Source: an uncultured Victivallales bacterium
GTDB taxonomy: Bacteria; Verrucomicrobiota; Lentisphaeria; Oligosphaerales; JAFGRS01
Length of the DNA: 64,000 nt
Assembly: GCA_903837355.1 (NCBI GenBank)
Contig: CAILUI010000200.1
Span: 1 to 64,000, forward strand
Reading direction: 5' to 3'
Made by a program: the position numbers and the translations under genes
The notes under the pieces: model-generated
What the model was told of the DNA's origin: nothing
Databases searched by the model: none
The model's input: the letters and a program-made list of their open reading frames with translations, nothing else
Shown: piece by piece, positions 49,764 through 59,278 of the stretch
Layout: the number at the start of each line of letters is the position of its first letter
Numbering within the stretch: the stretch's first letter is position 1

Positions 49764-51692
49764 TTACTCCACGAGCACGATGTCGTGGAGCGCCACCGAG
49801 TCGAGTGTGAGCCGAATCGTGCCCTCCTTGTACTCGTGCGGGATGGGCCTGTATCCGGGCACACGCTCGACGCGAGTCGGCTTCTGGCGGTTGCGGATGG
49901 TGATCTCGAGCGGGCCGACCGGGTCGATGGTGCCGATGATCGCGGCGGTGCGGTGCGGCCCACTGGTGTTGACGAGATGGACCGCGAGCTCGCCCTTGGT
50001 CGTCCGCAGCAGTGAAACATCGACGTCGTGACTGCCGCGGACCCTGACGATCGGCTCGGGCAGCAGTTCCGCCAGGATGGCGGCGGTGAAGTCGCGAAGC
50101 TCCGGGCTGGGGGTCCCGTAGTAAGTGGTATCCGGCGGCTTGCCGACCAGGGCAATCGTGCCGAGGCCGACCTGGTAGTAACGGAGCGAGTACGCCGGCG
50201 GCGCCGCCGCCACGACCACGGCAGCAGCGGACTCGAGGACCTCCCGGAAGATCGCGGCCGGCCCCGAGCCGACCAGCAGCAGCCTGCCACCCTTGCGGAC
50301 GTACTCGGGAACGACCGCGACGAAGGCCGGCTCCAGGAACTCCCAGTCGGAAACCACGACCAGCGGGTAGTCATCGAGCCGCCGGGCCAGCCGGTCTGCC
50401 AACACGACCTCGACGGGGACCTGGTTCTCGAGGATCGAGATGGCGGCCCCGTACTGCCAGCGGTCCCACCAGAAGAGCCCCCGACCGCCGCTATCCCAGC
50501 GCCGGTACGTGCCCGCGGTCGAGACGCAGACCGCGACCTGCGGCACCGGCGTCGCCTTGAAGCAGACCTCCTGGCGTTCGCGGCAGAAGCGGGCGACGTC
50601 CGCAAAGAGCCTGATCTTCTCCAGATCGACACTGCCGTCTCGGACGTTCCCCGGACCAGCCTGCGAGAACACCGCCTGGTAGCCGCCGCCCTGCGCAATC
50701 ACGCAGGCGGCCTCACGCATGAGCTGGATGGCGGGCTTGCGCGATTCCGGGGGGTCCAGGGTGCCCAGATTCCAAGTGTTGAAGCTCCAGGACATCAGGT
50801 CCCAGGGAACGCCTTGGGAGGCAAACATGCGCGACTCGAAACGGGCCCCATCCACGCTGTTGAGGCCACAGATATCGCCCGAGGTGAAACCGACTGGCAG
50901 ACAGACCGCCTCGGGCATGTGGGTCGAGAAGGCCCAGTTGCAGCAGATCTCGAAGCCGGGGGCGGCTTTCGTGACCTGCTCGATGTAGCGACCGACATAG
51001 CGGCGGAACGACTGGCGATGGAACTCGCGCCACTCGTGCCAACCGGGGTCGGCCGGCGAAGTCGGCACCGCCTCCCGTCCGGTCTGCTGACGGAATGCCA
51101 TCTGGCTCTGCTCGCAGTAGTCCACACTCGCCCGCCACACATCCCCGTCCACCCAGATCCCGTCGAGCCGGTAGTCAACCGCCAGCTCGATCAACTGCGG
51201 GATCAGCACCCGGTCGACGTAGGGGCCGAATACAGAGGCATTCTGGGCGTCCGGCGTGCCGTCGGCAAGGACTCTGGTCCACTCCGGGTGGAGCGTCATG
51301 GCCTGGATGTCCCAGAGCCCCGAGTAGTGGCCGTAGAGCGGGATGCCGCGCCGCGCGGTGACGTCGCGCCACACCCGCAGGGGGTCCCCGACGAAGCTGC
51401 CCCCGTGGTTGCCCACCTGGGTCGGGTAGCTTGAGACTCCGGGATGGCCTTTGGTGTCGACCTCGATGTAGTCGGGCTGCAGGGTATCCAGGATCGCGGT
51501 GACCATCGGCGCCGTGGTGTTCCTCCCGAGTTCCCGGTCGTACAACTCGGCGTGGAAGTCGAAGTGCACCCCGAAGAAGCAGTCGGCCCGCCGCCGCGGC
51601 GGTGGCTCCTGCGCGGCGGCGGCCAGGGGTTCCGAGAGGGCTGCCGCACAAAGAGTCGGAAGGAGTACCGGCATGCAGTGTTCGAGGTTCAT
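49764..51692 (-). CDS. secreted GH29/GHL6-like glycoside hydrolase
   Basis: This 642-residue exported protein has a signal peptide ending near LAAAAQ. The catalytic barrel opens with FFGVHFDFHAELYDRELGRNTT. It contains YRLDGIWVDGDVW (Asp177 and Asp182), resembling the nucleophile region of fucosidase-superfamily enzymes, and MSWSFNTWNLG further on. Residues ~410-500 form an amidotransferase-like domain (YPLVVVSDWEFLEPAFVAVVPEYVRKGGRLLLVG). A beta-sandwich ends the protein. I place it in the GHL6/GH29-related group; the substrate is unknown. It is 63 bp downstream of the next large glycosidase-like gene on the same strand. Confidence 0.7.
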   Translation of the reverse strand: MNLEHCMPVLLPTLCAAALSEPLAAAAQEPPPRRRADCFFGVHFDFHAELYDRELGRNTTAPMVTAILDTLQPDYIEVDTKGHPGVSSYPTQVGNHGGSFVGDPLRVWRDVTARRGIPLYGHYSGLWDIQAMTLHPEWTRVLADGTPDAQNASVFGPYVDRVLIPQLIELAVDYRLDGIWVDGDVWRASVDYCEQSQMAFRQQTGREAVPTSPADPGWHEWREFHRQSFRRYVGRYIEQVTKAAPGFEICCNWAFSTHMPEAVCLPVGFTSGDICGLNSVDGARFESRMFASQGVPWDLMSWSFNTWNLGTLDPPESRKPAIQLMREAACVIAQGGGYQAVFSQAGPGNVRDGSVDLEKIRLFADVARFCRERQEVCFKATPVPQVAVCVSTAGTYRRWDSGGRGLFWWDRWQYGAAISILENQVPVEVVLADRLARRLDDYPLVVVSDWEFLEPAFVAVVPEYVRKGGRLLLVGSGPAAIFREVLESAAAVVVAAAPPAYSLRYYQVGLGTIALVGKPPDTTYYGTPSPELRDFTAAILAELLPEPIVRVRGSHDVDVSLLRTTKGELAVHLVNTSGPHRTAAIIGTIDPVGPLEITIRNRQKPTRVERVPGYRPIPHEYKEGTIRLTLDSVALHDIVLVE

Positions 51693-51755
51693 GGTGCTGA
51701 TCGTCCTTACGCCTCAAGCGTCCCTTCCCGGAGCCGGCATGGCCAGACGCCTGCC

Positions 51756-54700
51756 CTAGGGGCGCCCGGGACCGGGGTCGGCTGCCCGCTCGGCGACCAG
51801 CAGGCGGAAGCCGCGCGGCTTGAGCTCGAACTCGACGGCCGCGTTGCCGCCGTGCAAGGCGTCGGTCAGGGTGCGACCGTTGAGCCGCACCGGCCTGGCA
51901 CCATAGGCGGTGTTGAAGACCACGAGCAGCTCCCGGCCCTCGCGTTGGTAGGTCGAGATCCTGACCTCGGCCACCTGTGCGGCGCTCAGTTCGTTGCGCC
52001 AGTAGGGGATGAAGGCGGTGTCCGGAGCGTCCGCCTGGAAGGCGTCCAGTGCCTGCCAGACCATCATGTTCCCCGCGATCTCGACCCCGTTGACCGTGTA
52101 GAGAGTCTCGCCGTGGAGCAGAGCCATCCCCCAGCACTCCTCCTGGATCACGCCGGAACGCTGGAAGATGGGGTACTGCTTGTAGAGCAAGCCGGCGAAG
52201 TGGTGGTTGACCGTGCCCAGTTGCCGGGTGTTCATGTAGTGGAGTTGGAAGAAGCCCATCGACAACGTCGCATAGTTCGGCGCGGTGGTCCACTCTTCGC
52301 CGTACACATTGACGTCAACCCAGGCCGTCAGCGGCGAGGCCGCGCCACCATGCAGCAGGAGCAGGCCGTCTGGATCGTGCTCCTTGACCAGCTTCTGCAT
52401 CCGCAGGAACTGCTCGCGCACCGCCAGGAAAGGCATCGTGGCCTGTGTGGCGCCGGACTCGTCCCGCCAGCCGCAGTTGTGGAAACGGTTGGTGCAGGCC
52501 CGGATCCCGCTCATGTCCATGTAGAAGCTGCTGACCCCCTGGCGCAACCGCTGTTCGACCCCGCTCAGATAGTAGTCGGGCCAGGAGCCCGCCGCGCAGG
52601 TCAGGGTCGCGTAGGTCTCGATCGGCAGATGGGTCGCGGGATAGGTCTCGAAATCCTGCAGGAACGGCGTGGCGTGAGCCGGAGTCAAGGTCGTGCAGAG
52701 GCTGTCGTACCAGAGCGTCGCGCGCCCGCCCAGCGAACGCCGGATACCGTCGAGGTGCCGGTCGATCTCCACGATATTGGCCGGGGATGGCCGCGGGTTA
52801 CCGCTCTGGTTGTCACGCAGCGTCCAGCAGGGCAGACTCTGCGCCGCGAAGTAGCCATACGGGATCTGCGGAAAGACCTGCGGCCACATGAAACGGTCGG
52901 CAAAGCTCTCGGCTCGGCACTGCTCGGAGACCTTGGTGGCCCGCGTGTAATCCGGCTGCCAGGGCGGTTCGCCGTCGGGGAAGAACTGCCCGACCTTGCG
53001 CAGCCGCGACCAGTCAGTGACCGGCTTGGCGGGCGTGATCATGACCCCGAATTCGTAGTCGAGGACACCCGTCACGCGGGTCGGATGGTCAATCAGGTTG
53101 AAGGCCAGTTCCAGCCGCTGGTCGGTCTCGGCAGTGGTGACGTAGTCGCCCGCGACCGCCAGGTTCCGGGTTGACGGGAACAGGACGTACACACCGCGGT
53201 CCTCGCCGCCGATCCAGTAGCTATGGAAGAAGCTGTTCTTGGCGATCCAGCCGTCGTCCGCGACCCGCCCCACATCGCAGGTCATCTCCGGGGTGGGTAC
53301 CGAGCCCGGCGCGCGGGCGCCGCAGATCAGCGCCGCAAAGCCGCGGTTGGTCATCGGCGCCAGCGAGGCCGAGGCGCGCACGTAGCGCAGGCCCGTGGCC
53401 GCCAGCGGCACGTCGAGGGCCAGGCGCTCGACGGTCACCGGCGCGGTCTTCGGCGCCAGTTCGACCCGGTACCAGGCCAACCCGTCGAACTCGATCCGGA
53501 TCTCGGCTCGCAGGGTCAGGGACTCGGCGGCACCGCGGTAGGCCAGCGTGGCACCGCGACCATCGCGGGCGCTGATCCGCAGCGGCTCGACAGCCTCGAA
53601 CCTGACCTCGCGGCCGTCGACCACCGCAACGACGCGCCACGGGGCCGCGCTGAAGCCGTCACCAAACAGCCGGATGGCGTCGGGCAACGGCGAGGTCCCG
53701 AAGCAGATCTCATGCTTGAAGATGCCGACCCTCACCGTGTCGGCGGTCTCGTTCAGGGTGATCGGGCTCCAGGGCGGCGGCGGCGTGTCCAAGGCCCCCG
53801 GGTGGCGGTCCATCCAGCTCGGATCGCGCTCGACCGGAGCGATGTCCAGAGCGGTGGTGTAGAGGACACTGCCGGCGGCGTCGACCAGCATGGCCGCCGC
53901 GCTCGCGGAGTTGTCGGGCATCGCGGTGGTCAGCTCGGCCCAGCGGCGGCCCGGCGGTAGCGTCTGCTCGGCCTGCGTGAGGACGTTGCCGGCGGCGCCG
54001 CGCGCCTCGAGGCGAACGCGCGCCCCGGGCGGCACCGTCTCGAGGGTGGTCGCGGCCAGGCACACCAACTGGCGCGCCGGAAACAGCGGGGCGATATCCG
54101 CGTAGAACGGCGGCCGGATCACGGCATGGCCCTGGTTCCGCCCGACGACCCCGTCGGCATCGCTGACGGTGTAGCTCCACATTGCCGGGACCGATCCGGC
54201 GACGTCGATCGTGCGCAGGAACTCCACCCGCCTGTCCGCGACCGGGACCTGCTCGTCGAGGTAGGTGCGCTGGTAGTCGGAGACGTGCCAAACCCGGCCG
54301 GCCACGGTGCACCCCGCGCCCGCCTGGCTCAGTTCGCCCATTACGCCACCGCGGCCTTTGCCGAAATTCTCGATCTGCCCAAAGCGAAGTACCCGCTTCT
54401 CCGGCACGAACAGGAGGGTGCCAAAGAGATCCGGGTTGGGGAGGTCCCAGACGCTCTCGGATTTGCCCCAGGCGCTGATCGACGGCGTTGCCGAGAACCG
54501 CGTGTTGCCGTGGAAGCGGACGAACTGCGCCGGGAAGGCAAGCGCTGCCGTCGGCGCCGTCATCGCTAGTGTCGCCCACGGGATCGCCAGTTCCGCCTCC
54601 CACACCGCCCCGGCCAGAAACGCTTCCGGCAGAACCCGGCTGCGGTACTCCCACGGCGGGTTCCAGTCGCCGTAAGGCTGAACATCCCAGCGCTGGTAGC

Positions 54701-55121
54701 GGACCTCGGCCTTGCCGCCGCCGCGCTCGATGACGAACTTGTACCAGGCCTGTTCCCCGGGCTTGCAGAGGGTGATCTCAAGGCTGTCGATGCCGCGGGT
54801 CTCGGTGGTGTCATGCGGCACCGGAGCGATCTCCGGGTCGAAGTCCATCCGGCTACGCAGCGCAATGTAGAGGTTGGCGGTGTCGTACTTCAGCAGCACC
54901 GCCGCCGGCGGTTCGACCGGGACCATGCGGGTGTCGACCGAGATGAACGGCGGCAGTCCGGCCGCGTCCGCCCATTCGGCCTCGCCGACGACGCCATCGA
55001 TCGTGGGGGCGCTCCCGGTGGAGACCCGCTGCGCGATGGCGTCATTGGCGGCCGCGTCGCCGCAGCCGCTGGCAATCAGCAGCGCCGCCACGATGCTGGC
55101 ACCCCGTCTCTGGCTCGTCAT
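51756..55121 (-). CDS. large secreted CBM9-like plus glycoside-hydrolase (DUF6067/GH123-like) protein
   Basis: This 1121-residue exported protein has an N-terminal hydrophobic leader with ASGC, a weak lipobox, so it may be a lipoprotein. Residues ~35-230 are CBM9-like (PTIDGVVGEAEWADAAGLPPF, LYIALRSRMDFDPE, WEAELAIPWATLAM). A beta-rich region follows. The C-terminal half looks like a glycosidase barrel: GVMITPAKPVTDWSRLR, SFYMDMSGIRACTNRFHNCGWRD, VDVNVYGEEW and VIQEECWGMALLHGETLYTVNG. A final small beta-domain ends it. The family call is by general resemblance and the activity is not proven. Together with the neighbouring GHL6-like gene it forms a minus-strand polysaccharide-degradation pair. 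Confidence 0.65.
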   Translation of the reverse strand: MTSQRRGASIVAALLIASGCGDAAANDAIAQRVSTGSAPTIDGVVGEAEWADAAGLPPFISVDTRMVPVEPPAAVLLKYDTANLYIALRSRMDFDPEIAPVPHDTTETRGIDSLEITLCKPGEQAWYKFVIERGGGKAEVRYQRWDVQPYGDWNPPWEYRSRVLPEAFLAGAVWEAELAIPWATLAMTAPTAALAFPAQFVRFHGNTRFSATPSISAWGKSESVWDLPNPDLFGTLLFVPEKRVLRFGQIENFGKGRGGVMGELSQAGAGCTVAGRVWHVSDYQRTYLDEQVPVADRRVEFLRTIDVAGSVPAMWSYTVSDADGVVGRNQGHAVIRPPFYADIAPLFPARQLVCLAATTLETVPPGARVRLEARGAAGNVLTQAEQTLPPGRRWAELTTAMPDNSASAAAMLVDAAGSVLYTTALDIAPVERDPSWMDRHPGALDTPPPPWSPITLNETADTVRVGIFKHEICFGTSPLPDAIRLFGDGFSAAPWRVVAVVDGREVRFEAVEPLRISARDGRGATLAYRGAAESLTLRAEIRIEFDGLAWYRVELAPKTAPVTVERLALDVPLAATGLRYVRASASLAPMTNRGFAALICGARAPGSVPTPEMTCDVGRVADDGWIAKNSFFHSYWIGGEDRGVYVLFPSTRNLAVAGDYVTTAETDQRLELAFNLIDHPTRVTGVLDYEFGVMITPAKPVTDWSRLRKVGQFFPDGEPPWQPDYTRATKVSEQCRAESFADRFMWPQVFPQIPYGYFAAQSLPCWTLRDNQSGNPRPSPANIVEIDRHLDGIRRSLGGRATLWYDSLCTTLTPAHATPFLQDFETYPATHLPIETYATLTCAAGSWPDYYLSGVEQRLRQGVSSFYMDMSGIRACTNRFHNCGWRDESGATQATMPFLAVREQFLRMQKLVKEHDPDGLLLLHGGAASPLTAWVDVNVYGEEWTTAPNYATLSMGFFQLHYMNTRQLGTVNHHFAGLLYKQYPIFQRSGVIQEECWGMALLHGETLYTVNGVEIAGNMMVWQALDAFQADAPDTAFIPYWRNELSAAQVAEVRISTYQREGRELLVVFNTAYGARPVRLNGRTLTDALHGGNAAVEFELKPRGFRLLVAERAADPGPGRP

Positions 55122-55149
55122 GCCGATCCCTCAAGGCCGCTGGTTTCGG

Positions 55150-56208
55150 TCATTCGGGGCTTGCCTGATCGGGGCGTTCTGCGGCGGCGGGCGTTCTGCG
55201 GCGCAGTTGGCCGCAGGCGGCCTGGATGCGCTCGCCTTTGCGCTGGCGCAGAGTCACTTTCGCCCCCAGGCTGCGAACGCGTTCCTCGAAGGCGCGGACC
55301 TGACGCTCAGCCGGCGCCTGGTAGTGCTCGCTGACGGGGTTGCAGGGGATGAGGTTGATCTTGGCATCGAGGCGGCGCGCCAGGGCGGCGAGGCCGAGAG
55401 CGTCGTCCTGACTGTCGTTACCGCCAGCCATGAGGGCGTACTCGAGGGTGACGATGCGGCCGGTGCATTCGCGATAGTAGCGGCAGGCATCGAGGATCTC
55501 GGCCAGGGGGTAGCGGTAGCGTGCCGGGATCAGGCGCCCGCGCTGCTCATCGGTCAAAGCGTGCAGGCTCAGGGCCAGGTGCCATTGCCGGCGCAGTTCA
55601 GCCAGGCGGCGGATGCCGGGGACGATGCCGCTGGTCGAGATGGTGATGTGCCGGGCGCCGACGCCGAGGCATTCGGGACCGCAGATCAGGTCGAGGGCGG
55701 CGATCAGGTGCTCGAGGTTCAGCAGGGGTTCACCCATGCCCATGACCACGATGTTGTCGACGCGCTGCTGCAGGTGCCGGCAGGCGGCGATGACCTGGTC
55801 GACGATCTCCCCCGGCTCCAGGTCGCGGATGAGACCGTCGCGGCCGCTGGCGCAGAAGGTGCAGCGCACTGGGCAACCGACCTGGGTGCTGATGCAGACG
55901 GTTTGGCGGTCGGGGGCGCGGATGAGGACGGTCTCGATGCTCTCGCCATCAACGAGGCGGAATAACCACTTGACGGTGTCGTCGTCGGCCGTCTGCGTCT
56001 CCAGCGGCTCCAGGCCGAAGGCGAGGAAGTCGTCGGTCAGCGCCTGGCGCAGGGCGGTCGGCAGGTTCCCCATGGCCACAAAGTCGATGGCCCAACGGCT
56101 GTAGAGCCAGTCGCGGATCTGCTTGAGCCGGAAGGCAGCCTGGCCGTGGGCCTGAAGCCAGGCGGTCAGCTCGGCGGCAGGCAGGTTTTTGATCAGCCGT
56201 AGGGCCAT
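55150..56208 (-). CDS. rlmN: 23S rRNA (adenine-2503-C2)-methyltransferase RlmN
   Basis: This 352-residue radical-SAM methyltransferase modifies A2503 of 23S rRNA and some tRNAs. The cluster motif is GCPVRCTFCASG (Cys112, 116 and 119). The methyl-carrying Cys332 lies in IQAACGQLR near the C-terminus. NIVVMGMGEPLLNLEHLIAAL and HLALSLHALTDEQRGRLIP are typical. All catalytic residues are present and the length is normal. The downstream end is 28 bp from the large glycosidase-like gene; the upstream neighbour is a GT39 gene 15 bp away. Confidence 0.95.
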   Translation of the reverse strand: MALRLIKNLPAAELTAWLQAHGQAAFRLKQIRDWLYSRWAIDFVAMGNLPTALRQALTDDFLAFGLEPLETQTADDDTVKWLFRLVDGESIETVLIRAPDRQTVCISTQVGCPVRCTFCASGRDGLIRDLEPGEIVDQVIAACRHLQQRVDNIVVMGMGEPLLNLEHLIAALDLICGPECLGVGARHITISTSGIVPGIRRLAELRRQWHLALSLHALTDEQRGRLIPARYRYPLAEILDACRYYRECTGRIVTLEYALMAGGNDSQDDALGLAALARRLDAKINLIPCNPVSEHYQAPAERQVRAFEERVRSLGAKVTLRQRKGERIQAACGQLRRRTPAAAERPDQASPE

Positions 56209-56223
56209 GCGTCTTTCGGGCCT

Positions 56224-58230
56224 TCAGCGCCGCACGCCGCGGTAGAGTCGCACCGCCTCGGGCTGGTACTCTTCGGGCTTCGGCGTGTCGGCCTCGAGGG
56301 TCGAGCCCTCGGCGGCGGGCGTGGGTTTGTCGGTGGCGGCCTTGCCGGCGTCAGGAACGGGCGCGGCCTCGGTGTAGAGACGCAGAAGCGTCATCTGGCC
56401 CGGGAACCACTGCGCCCGAACTGCCTTCTGGCGGCGCAGGTCGAGTGGGGGAGTGAGCGGAGTCCATTCGACGGCCGGCACGACGGGAGCGCCGCTATCG
56501 CAGAGGGCATAGACAGCATCGCGGTACGGGCTGGCGGCGGGGTCCTCGCCCGAACGCATGCCGAGGGATGGGGCCTCCGGGACGACGTCACCCAGCACCT
56601 GGCGTGGGCCGGGGATGGGGAGCGGGATCTGCGCTTTCGGGTCCAGCACGCGGACCACGGGCCGGCCTAGATAGAAGCAGACGGACAGGTAGTAGTTGGC
56701 CGTCTGCCGGTAGATGATCGATTCGGACAGCGGCCGGTGGAGCAGCGCCGGACCAGCGGCCGGACCCGCCGCTGCCGGGAGGGCGGTCGCCGAGGCCGCC
56801 ACCGCGGCTGGGGTTGCAGCAGTGCCCGGCGCGGTGCCCGTCTCCGCCGTGATGGCGGGTTTGACCACGAGGAAGTCGGGAGGCACGATCTGCCCAGCGA
56901 GGGCCAGGCCGGCCAGGCGCTGCTCGCTACCGGACCATGACTCCCAGACCGCCTGCTGGGTCTGGATGCCGCAGGCCAGCACCATAAACGCAATGATCAG
57001 ATGGGTATGATACGGCAAGGCCCGCAGCGGCCCGCGCAGGGCCAGCATGGCGATCACCAGCATGACGAGGAGGAGCGCGCCATTCCAGGTCATCAGGCCA
57101 GGCAGCATCCCGTCGAAACGGACGATATCGGTGAGGTGCAAAGCGGCGATGGCCGCCCCGCCGGCGGCGACGGCCGCCCCGGCTGCCAACAGCGTCTGGT
57201 TGAGGCGATAGAGGTGGAGGTGGTGGCGGCGCACCAGCAACTCGGCGTGCAGGCCGGTCATGATGGCAATCGGCCCCAACGCGGGCAACAGGGCCAACGG
57301 CGAGAGCTTGGGGGTCAGCCAGGCCGCCACAAAGGCCGAGATGACGATGGTCCGCAGGTAGTGGAAGACCACAGGACTGCTCTCGAGCGGCCGGTATGCC
57401 ATGCAGAACGCCGGCCAGAACAGGAAGGGCCAGGGCATGAGGTAAAGGATGCACTTGACCGGAAACAGGATCATCTCGACAGGATAGCTCAACGTGACCC
57501 TGGGCAGGGTGTTCAACTCATTCCAGGGCAGGAAGATCTGGTTGGGGACCTGGCGCAACCAGAAGACCAGAACCCCCACCGTGACCGCCAGCACGGCGAG
57601 ATGCGACGGCAGCAGCAGTCGCCGGCGCCCTTTGACGGGGCGGCGAAGGAAGATGAACGGGAGGTAGAAGAAGGCGACAGCGCGCGCGCCGGCAGTGAAG
57701 GCTGCCGGAACCACGAAGAGCATGGCACCGATCCAGGCGAGCGTCCAGCGCTTGCGCCGTTGCCCCACCGAGTACCAGGTCATCCAGGCGGCGCAGAGCA
57801 ACAGCGCCAGCAGGGGCTCGCTCTGCGCCCGCGTGCCGGCCCGCAAGGCCGCGGGGTTACAGATGACCATCGCGGCCGCGACGGCACCCGCAACCGGTCC
57901 GCCGCGGCGGTAGCCGACCGTCCCGCAAAGGGCGGCGAGCGCGACGAGGCAGAGCACGGCGGGCAGGCGAAGGGCGACCTCAGGGGACAGGCCAGACTTC
58001 TGGCAGGCTGCCACCAGCCAGGAGTAACCGGGGTAGGCCGGCTGGGGGGCCCCATGCACCGTCGTTACCCAGGCAGCGCCGGTGCGCACCATATCGGCGG
58101 CGACGCTGGCGTACAGAGCCTCGCCCTTACGCACCTCGCGGGTCGTCATATTGGGCAAAAACAACACGGCCGCAGTCAGTACCAGCAGCCACAGGTCGCG
58201 GGCCGAAAATGTGCGCTCCTCTGCAGGCAT
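56224..58230 (-). CDS. GT39/ArnT-like membrane glycosyltransferase
   Basis: This 668-residue polytopic protein has about 11-12 membrane helices and the acidic first loop typical of polyprenyl-phosphate-sugar transferases (TREVRKGEALYASVAADMVRTG, with Glu in place of the usual Asp-Glu pair). LARAQSEPLLALLL-type helices and GARAVAFFYLPFIFLRRPVKGRR follow. The C-terminal ~250 residues are soluble and include an Ala/Pro/Thr-rich linker. By family it transfers a lipid-linked sugar to lipid A or protein on the periplasmic face. The start is 15 bp-spaced to rlmN downstream. A TATAGT hexamer lies 192 bp upstream. Confidence 0.8.
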   Translation of the reverse strand: MPAEERTFSARDLWLLVLTAAVLFLPNMTTREVRKGEALYASVAADMVRTGAAWVTTVHGAPQPAYPGYSWLVAACQKSGLSPEVALRLPAVLCLVALAALCGTVGYRRGGPVAGAVAAAMVICNPAALRAGTRAQSEPLLALLLCAAWMTWYSVGQRRKRWTLAWIGAMLFVVPAAFTAGARAVAFFYLPFIFLRRPVKGRRRLLLPSHLAVLAVTVGVLVFWLRQVPNQIFLPWNELNTLPRVTLSYPVEMILFPVKCILYLMPWPFLFWPAFCMAYRPLESSPVVFHYLRTIVISAFVAAWLTPKLSPLALLPALGPIAIMTGLHAELLVRRHHLHLYRLNQTLLAAGAAVAAGGAAIAALHLTDIVRFDGMLPGLMTWNGALLLVMLVIAMLALRGPLRALPYHTHLIIAFMVLACGIQTQQAVWESWSGSEQRLAGLALAGQIVPPDFLVVKPAITAETGTAPGTAATPAAVAASATALPAAAGPAAGPALLHRPLSESIIYRQTANYYLSVCFYLGRPVVRVLDPKAQIPLPIPGPRQVLGDVVPEAPSLGMRSGEDPAASPYRDAVYALCDSGAPVVPAVEWTPLTPPLDLRRQKAVRAQWFPGQMTLLRLYTEAAPVPDAGKAATDKPTPAAEGSTLEADTPKPEEYQPEAVRLYRGVRR

Positions 58231-58280
58231 CGGTGGCTCCGTCAGACAGCTCCGGGCACGGGCCAGTAGGCTTACGCCGC

Positions 58281-58405
58281 GAGTAACTACTCAGGTAGGC
58301 TTCCTGACTTCGGCCTCGGGGTCGGAATCGATTCGCCAAGCCTGCCGACCCCGATACCGACGCCGACCCCGAACTGAGCTCGGCGGAATACCTGAGTCGT
58401 TACCG
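58281..58405. repeat. imperfect inverted-repeat region with ACTCAGGTA/TACCTGAGT arms
   Basis: ACTCAGGTA (58289-58297) and TACCTGAGT (58389-58397) are exact inverted copies. Nested inside are further complementary strings, including CGGGGTCGG and CCGACCCCG. GTAAC-like sequence flanks both arms. It lies in the 270-bp gap between genes and could fold into a long hairpin. No coding sequence is seen there. Confidence 0.6.
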
Positions 58406-58421
58406 CCAGCGAGACCGGGGT

Positions 58422-58427
58422 ACTATA
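58422..58427 (-). promoter_or_regulatory. candidate -10 element (TATAGT)
   Basis: GGTATAGTAC on the minus strand, identical in core to 37745-37750. It is 192 bp from the GT39 start, with the inverted repeat between them. Confidence 0.25.
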
Positions 58428-58500
58428 CCGGTCCGCCGTGGCTCTGTCACACGGGTACGGCATTGCCGTGGTCCAGTTCGTCCAGTCCGTCATCCGGCGC

Positions 58501-59034
58501 TCACTCGAAATCGCGCAGGATTTCATCGCGCGCTGCACGCAGTTGCCGCAGGATCTCGGGGGCCGTGATCTGTGCGGCGCCGCGCCGGTAGTAGCCCTCG
58601 GCCAGGGTCGGATCGCGCAAATCACGGGCGGCGATGTCCATCATGCTCACGAAGCAGCGGCTCTCCTGGGGGTGTTCCTGCAGCACCCGCTCGTACTCCG
58701 CCAGGGCCTCCAGAGGCTGGCCCTGAGCCCGCTTGCCTTCGGCGATGCTGAACACGGGTTGCGGCCGCTCGAACTGGCGGTCGGGGAAGAACAGGCCGCC
58801 GGCAAGGCCGCCGAGGCGTTGGGCCACCCAGGGCGCGAGCAGGAGGCCGGCGCCGATGAAACAGGCCGCCGCCATGAGCATGGCCCCCGCCGCGGCGAAG
58901 CCGCCCAGGCGCAGGCCCGCAACCATGACCGCCAGCCCCCCCACCAGCAGCGGGACCGCCACCGCCAAGCGGGCCAGGAGGTCGTTCCTCGGGTTCTCAG
59001 ACCACTGCGACACGCTCTCGGACCACCTACGCAT
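58501..59034 (-). CDS. small membrane protein with TPR-like cytoplasmic tail
   Basis: This 177-residue protein is of unknown family. Two membrane helices ([19 protein letters not shown] and [21 protein letters not shown]) are followed by a soluble region that reads like one or two TPR-type helix pairs ([56 protein letters not shown]). GGGAGGG precedes ATG 59034; upstream codons in the same frame are Pro/Gly/Arg-rich and unlikely to be translated. It transcribes away from the prepilin gene. Confidence 0.7.
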   Translation of the reverse strand: MRRWSESVSQWSENPRNDLLARLAVAVPLLVGGLAVMVAGLRLGGFAAAGAMLMAAACFIGAGLLLAPWVAQRLGGLAGGLFFPDRQFERPQPVFSIAEGKRAQGQPLEALAEYERVLQEHPQESRCFVSMMDIAARDLRDPTLAEGYYRRGAAQITAPEILRQLRAARDEILRDFE

Positions 59035-59213
59035 CTGGGTGCCCTCCCGGCCGACCGCCGACCACGTCCGACCCAATGTAGCCCCGGGCGCACCCGGTTG
59101 CTGCGGCCGGTGGCCCGCAAGGCTCCGGGCTCCCTGCGGCACCCCCGGCAGCAGGCGGGTAAGTAGGTCGGGGAATCCCGCCGGGCTGGGGTTGCGTCGC
59201 GAGACTGCCCCGC

Positions 59214-59219
59214 TATGGT
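59214..59219 (+). promoter_or_regulatory. candidate -10 element (TATGGT) of the prepilin-like gene
   Basis: CGCTATGGTCTACG lies 60 bp before the start at 59279. It is the same type of hexamer as 60731-60736. Confidence 0.25.
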
Positions 59220-59278
59220 CTACGCTTCCGCGCTGCTATCTACACACCCGGCGCGGGGAAAACCAGAAAAGGAGTAGG

